From Rhodobiaceae bacterium (GTDB lineage Bacteria > Pseudomonadota > Alphaproteobacteria > RS24): a stretch of DNA of 64,000 nucleotides. The stretch covers positions 47,704 through 111,703 of the forward strand of contig PBLK01000016.1 in NCBI GenBank assembly GCA_002721725.1. The letters are read 5' to 3'. A program made the position numbers and the translations under genes. The number at the start of each line of letters is the position of its first letter. Within the stretch, counting starts at the first letter, position 1. Below, piece by piece: positions 16,754-25,911 of the stretch. The notes under the pieces were generated by a model, which saw only the letters and a program-made list of their open reading frames with translations, was not told the origin of the DNA and searched no databases.

Positions 16754-18829
16754 TTAAAAATCATGAGAAAGCCGAGCCATGAAGCGCTGCCCCTCGCCGG
16801 GGAAATAGCGGTCATTACCGAACCATTTATCGGCTCGCTTGGCATATTCCTCATCAAACAGATTGTCGATGCGCAGGCTGAGGCGTGATTGCCCGGACAA
16901 AATAAGATCGGCGCTGATGGCGAAAATATTATGGCCGTCATATTCGGTGCTGTTTGAGGCATCCATGAAATAGCTGCCGACATGCTCCCAATCGACATTA
17001 ATATGGGTGCGCTCATTATATTTAAATCTTAGGCGAGTATTGGCCAGAGTTTCAGGGGCTCCGTCGACTGTATTGCCATCGGTTATCGTTTCTGCCGAGT
17101 TTGCGCCGGTCACATTGTTGTCAAAAGCATACTCATGCTGAGCATAAGTCAGTTGCGAAGCGATTGACCAGTCGCGAGCCAGCATCCAGTCCACGCTCAG
17201 TTCAATTCCCATATGATCGGTTTCGCCGTTAGCGACATAATTGTCACCAGCATCGCGGAAATGATAATTTTCCTTTTGCATCATAAATGCGGTCGCCTCA
17301 TATGATAGGCCTGGGTACACGGCGCGATAGCCGATTTCGAGACTGTCGAGCGTTTCTGAATCAATCGCACTGACATTTGGCGCGACGCCGTCTGTTCGAT
17401 TGCTGTCTCGCAGGCGATAGAGATCCGTGACTTGCGGTGCACGCGCGGCGCTTGCCCAATTGGCAAAAATACGACGATTATCGGCCAAGCGATGAACGAC
17501 CCCGAGCTTTGGAGAAATATCGGAAAAGTCGTCAGAGCGATCTGCTGGACGAAATAAGAAATCTCCCAAAACGCCCTGAGCCACAGTATTACTATTGGTC
17601 GCGTTATTTGTGTATTCGTAATCTGTAATTTCCCAGCGAAGACCAGTGGTGATATCAGTGGTCTCTGACAGAGACCAAACAGCGTGCACATAGGGTGCAA
17701 TCACTTGCGCTTCAACATCAAAATCATAGTGAGTGCCTGTAGGATATTTGGTTCCAAATACATTTGGGCTTGTCTGAACTTCGCTCAATTCGCCTTCGGT
17801 AAATTCAACATCAAGACCTGCGATATAGGACACCCACTCGGCATTGCGCGCATAGCTAGTTTGAACGCCGTAACTGTCATGACCATTTTGTTCCAGTGGG
17901 TCGCCGGGCAAAAAATGCATGCGGAAATCCATATCATTGCTCCGCAAATAAGGCGTCAAGGTCAGGGTTGCGCCGTCGGTTAGATCCGAAGTAATACGAA
18001 CATATAGTCGCGTTGCTGACGCGTCGCGGAATGCATTTGGATCTGAATTAGCGCGTGCGACGTCTTCGTCTTCATAGGATTGCGCATAGCCCGCGGTTTC
18101 TTGATTCAAATTCATATGCGCGACCGATAAACGGTAACCAGTACTGCCGTCTTGCCAAGCCGCTTCAAAGCGCGCCTTTTGCTGACCGAAACTTTGTGAA
18201 GCTCGATAACCCTCAGTTTCGCCATTTAAATCAAGCGCAAGGCGCGTCATATATTGGCCATGATCTTGCGCCGATTTTAACGACACGGCATGGCGACCGT
18301 AGGAGCCATAGGCAAAATCAGCGCTGGTGCCCGCTTCATCAAGCGGCGCGGAAATGAAGTTGACCAACCCGTGCACGGCATTGGAGCCATATAGGGCTGA
18401 GCCGGGCCCGCGCACCACCTCCACCGAACCTTCGGCTTGTGGCATGGCATCCATCAAGGCATTGACATTTGCAAAGCCGGGTGCGCGCATGGGAATACCG
18501 TCTTCCAAATAAAGAAACGAACCGGCACCGGCACCGCCGACCAGCACCGGCGAGCGAATGGCGGTCAAATGTTCTTGCCCGCTACCGCGATGAATATGCA
18601 CACCGGGCGCACGGTTGAGCATTTCGACGGGAAACAGATTGACGGTTTCAGACGGGTCAATAGTGGCAATATTGCCGGCATTGTCGATACGCAGGCTGTC
18701 CGACCGTGTGGTCGTGACAATCACTTCATCAACCACTGCGGTTTGCGCCACAGCGACCGGGCTGAGAGCCACAATGCCCAATAGTGTCGCGGTCCATAAA
18801 TATTTCGAAGAATTACTTTGCGAAATCAT
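16754..18829 (-). CDS. TonB-dependent outer-membrane receptor
   Basis: Active-transport receptor of 691 aa. A signal peptide ends near SPVAVAQ, the TonB box is VDEVIVTTTR, the plug domain spans about residues 50-165 (VEVVRGPGSALYGSNAVHG), and the barrel ends ARLSHDF. The substrate is not evident; iron chelates or cobalamin are typical. The gene starts 18 bases after kdsD behind GGGAGG, an odd neighbour for a receptor, and no Fur-like site has room in that gap, so it likely relies on read-through or an internal promoter. The barrel section is somewhat more AT-rich than the plug. Confidence 0.88.
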   Translation of the reverse strand: MISQSNSSKYLWTATLLGIVALSPVAVAQTAVVDEVIVTTTRSDSLRIDNAGNIATIDPSETVNLFPVEMLNRAPGVHIHRGSGQEHLTAIRSPVLVGGAGAGSFLYLEDGIPMRAPGFANVNALMDAMPQAEGSVEVVRGPGSALYGSNAVHGLVNFISAPLDEAGTSADFAYGSYGRHAVSLKSAQDHGQYMTRLALDLNGETEGYRASQSFGQQKARFEAAWQDGSTGYRLSVAHMNLNQETAGYAQSYEDEDVARANSDPNAFRDASATRLYVRITSDLTDGATLTLTPYLRSNDMDFRMHFLPGDPLEQNGHDSYGVQTSYARNAEWVSYIAGLDVEFTEGELSEVQTSPNVFGTKYPTGTHYDFDVEAQVIAPYVHAVWSLSETTDITTGLRWEITDYEYTNNATNSNTVAQGVLGDFLFRPADRSDDFSDISPKLGVVHRLADNRRIFANWASAARAPQVTDLYRLRDSNRTDGVAPNVSAIDSETLDSLEIGYRAVYPGLSYEATAFMMQKENYHFRDAGDNYVANGETDHMGIELSVDWMLARDWSIASQLTYAQHEYAFDNNVTGANSAETITDGNTVDGAPETLANTRLRFKYNERTHINVDWEHVGSYFMDASNSTEYDGHNIFAISADLILSGQSRLSLRIDNLFDEEYAKRADKWFGNDRYFPGEGQRFMARLSHDF

Positions 18830-18847
18830 ATCTGCCTCCCAAAAGGG

Positions 18848-19804
18848 CTAGGCAGTACCTAGCCGCAATAAATCTAAGACCCTTACCAAACCAATCGGTA
18901 ACCCGTTCTCACAAACAAAAACGCATTGGATCTTGTTTTCCTGCATCAAGCTTAAGGCTTCAGCGGTTAATTTGTCACCGCCAATTGTTTGGGGTTTGGT
19001 GGTCATAATGTCGCTGGTGGTTTTGGTTAAAAGATCATCGGCCATATGGCGGCGCAAATCGCCATCGGTGACAATGCCGATCAGTTTGCCATTATCGTCC
19101 GTAATGCCGAGGCAACCGAAGCCTTTTTCGGTCATCACGACAATCGCCTCATCCATTTTCATCGCCCCGTCAATCAAAGGCAGGGCCTCGCCCTGATGCA
19201 TGACATCGGCAATGCGGCTGAGGCTTGCGCCGAGCTTGCCGCCGGGATGGAAGTTTTTGAAATCGGTGGCAGAAAAATTGCGCCGTTCCAATAGGGCGAC
19301 AGCCAGCGCGTCACCCAAGGCCAATTGCATGGTGGTTGAGGTTGTCGGCGCCAGCCCATTGGGGCAGGCTTCTTCGGCTTTCGGCAAGGTTAGGCAAATC
19401 GTGGCGGCTTTGCCGAGCAGGCTGTCAGCCCCCGAGGTAATGGCAATGAGCGGAATTTTGAAGCGCGTGGTGTAATTCAACAGGCTCGCCAGTTCTTGCG
19501 TGCCGCCCGACCAGCTTAAAGCCAGCACCACATCATCTTGGGTAATCATGCCCAAATCGCCATGGCTGGCTTCTGCCGGATGGACGAAAGAGGCGGGTGT
19601 GCCGGTCGAGGCCATTGTCGCGGCAATTTTATTGCCGATATGGCCGCTTTTGCCCATGCCCGAGACAATCACGCGGCCCTGCGCTGCCGCCAAAACATCA
19701 ACCGCTTGGACAAAATTATCGCCCAATGCGTCGGCCAGTTGCGTTAGCCCCGCCGCTTCAGCGGTCAGCGTATTGCGGGCAGAAGTGAGTGCGTCATGCG
19801 CCAT
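18848..19804 (-). CDS. kdsD: Arabinose-5-phosphate isomerase KdsD (KpsF/GutQ family)
   Basis: A 318-aa enzyme that converts ribulose 5-phosphate to arabinose 5-phosphate, the first step to Kdo for LPS. An N-terminal SIS domain (residues about 35-170: GRVIVSGMGKSGHIGNKIAATMASTGTPASFVHP and SGGTQELASLLN) is followed by two CBS domains (about 205-315). The ATG at 19804 has GGAG 6 bases upstream; the track TTG is one codon earlier. It lies downstream of galU in the same direction and upstream of a TonB receptor, giving a small envelope-precursor cluster. Confidence 0.93.
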   Translation of the reverse strand: MAHDALTSARNTLTAEAAGLTQLADALGDNFVQAVDVLAAAQGRVIVSGMGKSGHIGNKIAATMASTGTPASFVHPAEASHGDLGMITQDDVVLALSWSGGTQELASLLNYTTRFKIPLIAITSGADSLLGKAATICLTLPKAEEACPNGLAPTTSTTMQLALGDALAVALLERRNFSATDFKNFHPGGKLGASLSRIADVMHQGEALPLIDGAMKMDEAIVVMTEKGFGCLGITDDNGKLIGIVTDGDLRRHMADDLLTKTTSDIMTTKPQTIGGDKLTAEALSLMQENKIQCVFVCENGLPIGLVRVLDLLRLGTA

Positions 19805-19853
19805 CAAAAACTCCGAAAAATAAATGTCGGCTATATATGCCCGAATTTGCCGA

Positions 19854-20720
19854 TTAGTCCAATAATTGACGCAATCGTTGTTTTAGCTCGTCGCCGCCCT
19901 GGGCCAGCGCAAAGGCTAAATTGGCCTCCAAAAAGCCGTCGCGATTGCCGCAATCATAGCGCGTGCCTGCAAAACGGAAGCCATGCATCGGGACATGACC
20001 GATAAGCTCGGCCATTGCGTCGGTGATTTGAATTTCTCCACCCGCCCCTTTTTTGAAGGCCGATAGCGTATCCATGATTTTCGCGTCGAGAATATAACGC
20101 CCGATAATAGCCAATGTTGAGGGCGCGTCTTCGGGCGCGGGTTTTTCAACCAGCCCTTTCACTTCGACCAAATCGTCAGTCTCCGCCCCCGGGTTGAGTA
20201 CGCCATAGCGATATGTCTCTTCCGACGGAACATTTTCAACCGCCACCAAATTGCCGCCAACGGTCTCATAGTGCGCCGCCATCTGTGCCAAACAGCCGGT
20301 TTGGTGCTGCACCATATCATCGGGCAAAATCACGGCGAAAGGCTTATCGCCGGTCGCCTCGCGGGCGCACCAAATGGCATGACCAAGCCCCAAAGGGGCG
20401 TCTTGATAGGTTTCGAAAATTTCTGCATTTTTTGGCAGACCGGCTTTCAACAGCGCCAATTCGCGGGTTTTGCCCCGCGCCTCAAGCATTTCTTGATAAT
20501 GCGGCGCATCGCCGAAATGGCTCATAATGGCGCCTTTTTCAGGCGAGGTAACAAACACAAAGCGGGTGCACCCGGCCGCTGCCGCTTCTTCAACCGCCCA
20601 TTGGATGAGCGGTTTGTCGACGACAGGCAACATTTCCTTCGGCACCGCTTTGGTGGCCGGTAAAAACCGTGTGCCCATGCCGGCAACGGGGAATACAACA
20701 GTGTCAATTTTTTGTGACAT
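19854..20720 (-). CDS. galU: UTP-glucose-1-phosphate uridylyltransferase GalU
   Basis: A 288-aa nucleotidyltransferase producing UDP-glucose for surface polysaccharides. The N-terminal motif VFPVAGMGTRFLPATKAVPKEMLPVVDKPLIQ is diagnostic, followed by VFVTSPEKGAI, PLGLGHAIWCAR and the PDDM metal site, with VEVKGLVEKP later. The start has AGAGG 6 bases upstream. It stands divergent from the lytic transglycosylase with about 105 bases between. Its product feeds the GalE and Ugd enzymes of the polysaccharide locus at the right end of this window. Confidence 0.95.
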   Translation of the reverse strand: MSQKIDTVVFPVAGMGTRFLPATKAVPKEMLPVVDKPLIQWAVEEAAAAGCTRFVFVTSPEKGAIMSHFGDAPHYQEMLEARGKTRELALLKAGLPKNAEIFETYQDAPLGLGHAIWCAREATGDKPFAVILPDDMVQHQTGCLAQMAAHYETVGGNLVAVENVPSEETYRYGVLNPGAETDDLVEVKGLVEKPAPEDAPSTLAIIGRYILDAKIMDTLSAFKKGAGGEIQITDAMAELIGHVPMHGFRFAGTRYDCGNRDGFLEANLAFALAQGGDELKQRLRQLLD

Positions 20721-20826
20721 ATTAAGCCTCTTTGGGAGCAGATGCTTGCGGCGCTATGAATCGTCGATAGAGTGACCAATGCAAGACTTTTGGTCAAGTG
20801 ACGCATAGGGGATTTTAACGGAGAAT

Positions 20827-22014
20827 ATGGTGCTGCGCGCTTTTGCCCTATCTATTTTGCTGTTTTTGTCAGCTCTGCCTGAATCGGCTGTGGCCAATGA
20901 GCGTGCCTTTAAGGCCTTTATCAAGGAGATAAAGCAAGAAGCAGAAAAAGACGGTATTGCGCGCAAACATTTAGAGGCGTTGGATAGGCTGACCCCCGAC
21001 CCTGAAGTGCAGCGCTTGGCGGCGCGCCAGCCGGAATATGTCAAACCTATATGGGCTTATCTTACTCATATGGTCACCGAGGAACGACTGCGTTTGGGAC
21101 GCAGGGAATTGCAAACCCGCGAAGCGTTTCTGAGCGGCTTGGAAGAAAAATATGGTGTACCGCGCGGCATTCTCATCGCAATTTGGGGGGTTGAGACCAA
21201 TTATGGCGGTAATAAGGGCAGTTTTTCCGTGCTGCGCTCGCTCGCCACTTTGGGTTATGATGGCAAACGCGCGGATTTTGGTCGCCAGCAATTGCTCTAT
21301 GCGCTGCGCATTTTGCAATCGGGCGATGTCGCATTGGCTGACTTCAAGGGCAGTTGGGCCGGCGCAATGGGGCATACGCAATTTATTCCGACCACTTATG
21401 CCGATTATGCGGCTGACGGCACGGGCGACGGCAAAAAAAATATTTGGACTGAGCCTCGCGATGCGCTGGCTTCCAGCGCCTATTATTTAAAGCGCATGGG
21501 CTGGCAAAAAGGGCTGGCATGGGGTTTTGAGGTCAGCGTCCCAAGCAATTTCAATTTCGCCGAAGCGCGCATCAAAAATACTAAAAGTCCTGCCTACTGG
21601 CGGGATAAGGGCGTCACTGCATTGGGCCGCGACATCAGCGATGATTTAGGCAATGTCTCGATTTTCGCCCCTGCGGGTCTGCGCGGTCCGGTGTTTATGC
21701 TGACCAAAAACTTTCGCGTACTGTTGCGCTACAATACGGCACCCGCCTATGCGCTGGCGGTCGGGCATTTGAGCCAGCGTTTTTTTGGCGCGGCACCGTT
21801 TGAACGCGACTGGCCTCAAGCCGACCGCCCGCTTCTGCCTCAGGAAATTGCCGAATTGCAACGCCGCTTGCGCAAGTCCGGATATGATACGGGCGATGTT
21901 GATGGCGTATTAGGGCGGCAAACTATTGCCGCCGTGCGCGACTATCAAAAAGACCGCGGGCTGGCCGCAGACGGTTTTGCCACCCCCGGCCTGTTGGAGC
22001 TGTTAGCGCGATAA
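20827..22014 (+). CDS. Lytic murein transglycosylase, MltB family, with peptidoglycan-binding domain
   Basis: Periplasmic 395-aa enzyme that cleaves glycan strands to 1,6-anhydro-muropeptides. A signal peptide (MVLRAFALSILLFLSALPESAVA) is followed by the SLT/MltB catalytic domain with catalytic Glu in GVETNYGGNKG near residue 125, GAMGHTQFIPTTYADYA, and PRDALASSAYYLKRMGW. Residues about 335-390 form a peptidoglycan-binding domain (IAELQRRLRKSGYDTGDVDGVLG and VRDYQKDRGLAADG). It lacks a lipobox, so it should be soluble. It is 52 bases ahead of the MoxR gene. Confidence 0.92.
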   Translation: MVLRAFALSILLFLSALPESAVANERAFKAFIKEIKQEAEKDGIARKHLEALDRLTPDPEVQRLAARQPEYVKPIWAYLTHMVTEERLRLGRRELQTREAFLSGLEEKYGVPRGILIAIWGVETNYGGNKGSFSVLRSLATLGYDGKRADFGRQQLLYALRILQSGDVALADFKGSWAGAMGHTQFIPTTYADYAADGTGDGKKNIWTEPRDALASSAYYLKRMGWQKGLAWGFEVSVPSNFNFAEARIKNTKSPAYWRDKGVTALGRDISDDLGNVSIFAPAGLRGPVFMLTKNFRVLLRYNTAPAYALAVGHLSQRFFGAAPFERDWPQADRPLLPQEIAELQRRLRKSGYDTGDVDGVLGRQTIAAVRDYQKDRGLAADGFATPGLLELLAR

Positions 22015-22066
22015 AACTCGCTTTGGCTCGTTTTTGTGTTACATAAAATCGCAAAGAGGCACAAAT

Positions 22067-23020
22067 ATGAGTAAGCAGAAAACGGCGCGAGGCGCGATTG
22101 AAGCTTTAATGGCGGGCTATGAAAAGCTTGGCTATGTCAGCGATGACCAGATTGCTACCGCGCTTTTTTTAGCCCAGAAGCTTGAAAAACCGCTTTTGGT
22201 CGAAGGCCCACCCGGGGTCGGCAAAACCGAATTGGCGAAGGCTACGGCAGAATATCTTGGTCTCAATATGATACGCCTGCAATGCTATGAGGGGCTCGAT
22301 GAGGGCAAGGCGCTTTATGAATGGCAATATGGCAAGCAATTGCTTTACACGCAGGTGTTGAAAGAGAAACTCGGCGATGTAATGCAGGGCGCTGAAACGC
22401 TGGACGAGTCGATGACACGGCTGGGCGGTTTTGAAGATGTGTTTTTCTCTGAGCAGTTTTTGCAAACGCGGCCTTTACTGGAAGCTTTGCGTGCCGATAA
22501 CGGTATTGTGCTGCTGATTGATGAGATTGATAAATCTGATGATGAGTTTGAGGCGTTTTTGCTGGAAATCCTCTCGGATTATCAGATCTCCATTCCTGAA
22601 TTGGGCACGGTGAAAGCGAAAAAGCCACCGCTTGTATTTCTGACCTCAAACAATACACGCGAGATTGGCGATGCGCTGAAGCGGCGTTGTTTGCATCTCT
22701 ACATTCCGTTTCCCGATGCGGCGCGCGAAAACACGATTTTGCAAGCGCGTGTGCCCGAGCTTGATGACGGCTTGCGCGCCAATGTGGTGAATTTCGTGCA
22801 AGCGGTGCGTGATTTGGATTTGAAAAAGCCGCCCGCCGTCAGCGAGACCATTGATTGGGCCCGCACGGTTGTTCTTTTGAACATGAATGTGCTGGAAGCC
22901 GATTTTGTCAAAAACACGCTCAATGTGCTGCTTAAATTCAAATCCGATATTGAAAATGTCGAAAGCGAATTGCCGCGCCTAATTCGCGAAAGCCAATCTC
23001 CTGAGGCGGCAGCCGAATAG
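22067..23020 (+). CDS. MoxR-family AAA+ ATPase
   Basis: A 317-aa AAA+ chaperone-like ATPase with Walker A GPPGVGKTE near residue 47, Walker B VLLIDEIDKSDDEFEAFLLE near residue 145, and sensor segment PLVFLTSNNTREIGDALKRRC. I chose the ATG at 22067 (AGAGG upstream) rather than the track start 11 codons earlier. MoxR proteins work with a partner carrying a von Willebrand A domain to insert metals or mature complexes. The partner follows directly (8-base gap). The client is not indicated; no CO dehydrogenase or chelatase genes lie nearby. Confidence 0.9.
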   Translation: MSKQKTARGAIEALMAGYEKLGYVSDDQIATALFLAQKLEKPLLVEGPPGVGKTELAKATAEYLGLNMIRLQCYEGLDEGKALYEWQYGKQLLYTQVLKEKLGDVMQGAETLDESMTRLGGFEDVFFSEQFLQTRPLLEALRADNGIVLLIDEIDKSDDEFEAFLLEILSDYQISIPELGTVKAKKPPLVFLTSNNTREIGDALKRRCLHLYIPFPDAARENTILQARVPELDDGLRANVVNFVQAVRDLDLKKPPAVSETIDWARTVVLLNMNVLEADFVKNTLNVLLKFKSDIENVESELPRLIRESQSPEAAAE

Positions 23021-23028
23021 GTGCGGCG

Positions 23029-24441
23029 ATGATTGCCGATTTCGTCAGAATTTTACGCGCCGCCGATATTCGTGTGTCACCGGCCGAAACGCTGGATGCG
23101 GCGGAGATTTTCGACACAATCGGCTTTGATGATCGCAATATTCTGAAACATGCGCTGGGCCAGACTTTGGCCAAAACCGAAATGGAAAAGCTGGCTTTTA
23201 ACGAAGCCTTTGAAAGCTATTTCTGCCTACCCGAAGAAGCACCGCCGCCAATGGCGGCGTCGCAAGAAGAGGGCGAGACCGATGATAAGTCAGCGGAACA
23301 AAATTCCGGCGAGGGGCAACCTCAAGAAGGGGCGCAAGAGGGCAATCCAGACAGCGGGGAAGAGGGCGGTACGCCGAGCGACAGCGCCAATCACAGCCTG
23401 ACCGAAATGCTGGAAAATAATGATACAGCGGCCTTGCAAGCGGCGATGCAGCAAGCGGCGACAGAGGCTGGTCTGGCCAATGCCAAGCTGTTCACCCAGC
23501 AGGGTATGTTTTCGCGCCGCATTATGGAGGCAATGGGGCTGGCCGAATTGGAAGCGCGCATCCGACAAATGAATGAGGGTGGCGAAACGGAAGAGGCCGA
23601 TAAATTGCGCGAGGGCCGCGCCCGCCTGTTTGACGCGGTGCAGGATTTTGTCGAACGACAAATCGCCATGCGCACCAAAAATGCCGGTCGGCTGTTGCGC
23701 GAAGATGCGCTGTCGCGCATTCGCCTGTCCAATCTCGATAAATCGGATATGAAGATTATGCGCGAGCTTATCCGCAAACTGGCCAAGCGCTTGGCTTCAC
23801 GCCATTCGCGGCGGCGCAAAAAGGCGCAGCGTGGCATGTTGGATATTCGCCGCACCATGCGCGCTAATGTCGCTTATGACGGCAAGCTGTTCAATCTCGC
23901 TTGGCGGCGCGTCAAGGTCGAGCGCCCCAAGCTGATTGTGCTATGCGATGTGTCGGGTTCGGTGGCGGCCGTGTCACGCTTTTTCCTGATGTTTCTTTAT
24001 AGCCTTGATGAGGTGATGCCAAAAACGCGTAGCTTTGTGTTTTCCAATCGCGCCGGTGAAATAACCGATATGCTGCAAGAGGGCGATTTGGAAGAGGCGA
24101 TGGAAAATGCGCTTCGCCAATATGGCGGTGGCTCGACCGATTATGGTATGTCGATGATGGATTTGGCCGAAGCAACGCTCGACAGCGTCGATAAGAAAAC
24201 CACTTTGATGGTGCTGGGCGATGCGCGCTCCAATTATGGCGATCCCGGCCATCTGGTGTTGAAAGAATTTTACGAGCGGGCCGGTCGGGTGATTTTCCTC
24301 AACCCTGAACCCGAGACCGTGTGGGATACGGGCGATAGCGAGATGAAAAAACTCGGCGCCTATTGCACCCATAAGCAGACCTGCAATTCAGTGAAGCATG
24401 TAGAGCGCGTTTTGGATGACCTTTTAAGGTTGAGCAGTTAG
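23029..24441 (+). CDS. VWA domain protein, CoxE/YehP-like partner of MoxR
   Basis: A 470-aa cytoplasmic protein with no signal peptide. The N-terminal part (1-60) is helical. Residues about 75-120 are an acidic, low-complexity linker (EEGETDDKSAEQNSGEGQ), followed by a helical CoxE-type region with a basic patch (KRLASRHSRRRKKAQRG) and a von Willebrand A domain from about 300. The MIDAS motif is LCDVSGSVA near residue 306, with conserved GGGSTDYG further on. It is coupled to the MoxR gene and followed by the convergent gltD terminator. Confidence 0.88.
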   Translation: MIADFVRILRAADIRVSPAETLDAAEIFDTIGFDDRNILKHALGQTLAKTEMEKLAFNEAFESYFCLPEEAPPPMAASQEEGETDDKSAEQNSGEGQPQEGAQEGNPDSGEEGGTPSDSANHSLTEMLENNDTAALQAAMQQAATEAGLANAKLFTQQGMFSRRIMEAMGLAELEARIRQMNEGGETEEADKLREGRARLFDAVQDFVERQIAMRTKNAGRLLREDALSRIRLSNLDKSDMKIMRELIRKLAKRLASRHSRRRKKAQRGMLDIRRTMRANVAYDGKLFNLAWRRVKVERPKLIVLCDVSGSVAAVSRFFLMFLYSLDEVMPKTRSFVFSNRAGEITDMLQEGDLEEAMENALRQYGGGSTDYGMSMMDLAEATLDSVDKKTTLMVLGDARSNYGDPGHLVLKEFYERAGRVIFLNPEPETVWDTGDSEMKKLGAYCTHKQTCNSVKHVERVLDDLLRLSS

Positions 24442-24468
24442 AAAAAGCCCGACCAAAAGACCGAGCTT
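24442..24468 (-). terminator. Terminator of the gltBD operon
   Basis: Read on the minus strand, AAGCTCG and CGGGCTT pair (with one U:G) around GTCTTTTGGTC and run straight into TTTTTC. It lies just beyond gltD and abuts the stop of the convergent VWA gene. Confidence 0.6.
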
Positions 24469-24491
24469 AATTTTCTGATATTATTAAATAC

Positions 24492-25910
24492 CTATCTGGG
24501 TAAAACAGTTTCACCCATCAAGAACAAGTCCACCTCACGGGCGGCTTGGCGGCCTTCGCGAATGGCCCAGACGACCAGCGATTGGCCGCGGCGCATATCA
24601 CCACAAGCAAAGGTTTTCGCCCGTGAGGTTTCATAGGTCGCCGTGTCGGCTGCGACATTGCCGCGCCCGTCTTTTTCCAGCGCCAATTCTTCCACCAGCC
24701 CGTCATGCACGGGGTGGATAAAGCCCATCGCCAAAAGCACGAGGTCGGCCTGTAATTCAAATTCGGAACCAGCAATCGGCGCCATATTCTCATCGACTTT
24801 GGTGCATTTAATTGCCGAGACTTTGCCGTCTTCCCCGACTACTTCGGTCGTCATAACGGAGAAGTCGCGTATCGCGCCTTCTTCTTGGCTGGTCGAGGTG
24901 CGCATTTTCAGCGGCCAATCGGGCCAAGTCAGGCCTTTATTTTCCTTTTCCGGCGGCATGGGCATGATTTCCAATTGCGTGACCGACAGCGCACCCTGAC
25001 GGAAGCTAGTGCCGATGCAGTCCGAGCCGGTATCGCCACCACCGATAACGATGACATGTTTGTCTTCAGCCAATATCGGTTCCATCGTGCCAATCGGCTC
25101 TTGCCCCACGCGGCGGTTTTGTTGCGGCAGGAAATCCATCGCATAGTGCACGCCGTCCAGGTCACGGCCTGGCACAGGCAGGTCGCGCGGTACTTCAGAG
25201 CCGCCCGACAAAATTAGAGCGTCATGCTTGGCTTCCAATTCAGCCGCCGTGACGGTGACGCCGACATGTGTGTCATAATGGAAGGTGACGCCTTCGGCTT
25301 GCATTTGCGCAACGCGACGGTCAATGCCGTGTTTTTCCATTTTGAAATCGGGAATGCCGTAGCGCAGGAGGCCACCGGCTTTGGCGTGTTTTTCATAAAG
25401 ATGTACATCATGACCGGCGCGCGCCAATTGCTGGGCTGCCGCCATGCCGGCTGGACCGGCACCGATAATGCCCACGCTTTTGCCGGTTTTATGGGTTGGC
25501 ACCTGCGGAACAATCCAGCCTTCTTCCCAGCCTTTATCAACAATCGCGCATTCGACCGATTTAATCGTCACGGGATTATCGTCAATATTCAGCGTGCATG
25601 AGGCCTCGCACGGAGCCGGACAAATGCGGCCGGTAAATTCTGGGAAATTATTGGTCGAGTGCAAATTGGTCAGCGCCGCTTGCCAGTCGCCCGTATAGAC
25701 AAGGTCGTTCCAATCGGGGATCTGATTGTTGACCGGGCAGCCATTATGGCAGTAGGGCACGCCACAATCCATGCAGCGCGAGGCCTGTGCTTTCAAATCC
25801 GGCTCATCCAGCGGCACGATGAATTCGCGAAAGTTCTGCACCCGCTCTTCCTTCGGCAAATAGCTTCGATCTTGGCGGTCCAGTTCCAGAAATCCGGTCG
25901 GTTTTCCCAT
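24492..25910 (-). CDS. gltD: Glutamate synthase small subunit GltD
   Basis: A 472-aa NADPH-oxidising subunit of glutamate synthase. Residues about 40-110 carry the cysteine clusters for 4Fe-4S centres ([22 protein letters not shown] and CPAPCEASC). An FAD-binding Rossmann motif follows ([22 protein letters not shown], near 148), then an NADPH fold ([16 protein letters not shown], near 290). I placed the start at [13 protein letters not shown] (25910), preceded by GGAGAG within the end of gltB. The track start 17 codons earlier lies inside gltB. The gltB stop and the gltD ATG are one base apart, so translation is coupled. Confidence 0.95.
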   Translation of the reverse strand: MGKPTGFLELDRQDRSYLPKEERVQNFREFIVPLDEPDLKAQASRCMDCGVPYCHNGCPVNNQIPDWNDLVYTGDWQAALTNLHSTNNFPEFTGRICPAPCEASCTLNIDDNPVTIKSVECAIVDKGWEEGWIVPQVPTHKTGKSVGIIGAGPAGMAAAQQLARAGHDVHLYEKHAKAGGLLRYGIPDFKMEKHGIDRRVAQMQAEGVTFHYDTHVGVTVTAAELEAKHDALILSGGSEVPRDLPVPGRDLDGVHYAMDFLPQQNRRVGQEPIGTMEPILAEDKHVIVIGGGDTGSDCIGTSFRQGALSVTQLEIMPMPPEKENKGLTWPDWPLKMRTSTSQEEGAIRDFSVMTTEVVGEDGKVSAIKCTKVDENMAPIAGSEFELQADLVLLAMGFIHPVHDGLVEELALEKDGRGNVAADTATYETSRAKTFACGDMRRGQSLVVWAIREGRQAAREVDLFLMGETVLPR

Positions 25911-25911
25911 T

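Noticed and set aside
23029-24441. Cobalt chelatase subunit CobT or CO dehydrogenase accessory CoxE
   Set aside because: The MoxR/VWA pair alone is generic; no cob synthesis, cobN or cox genes are adjacent, so a specific name is not justified.
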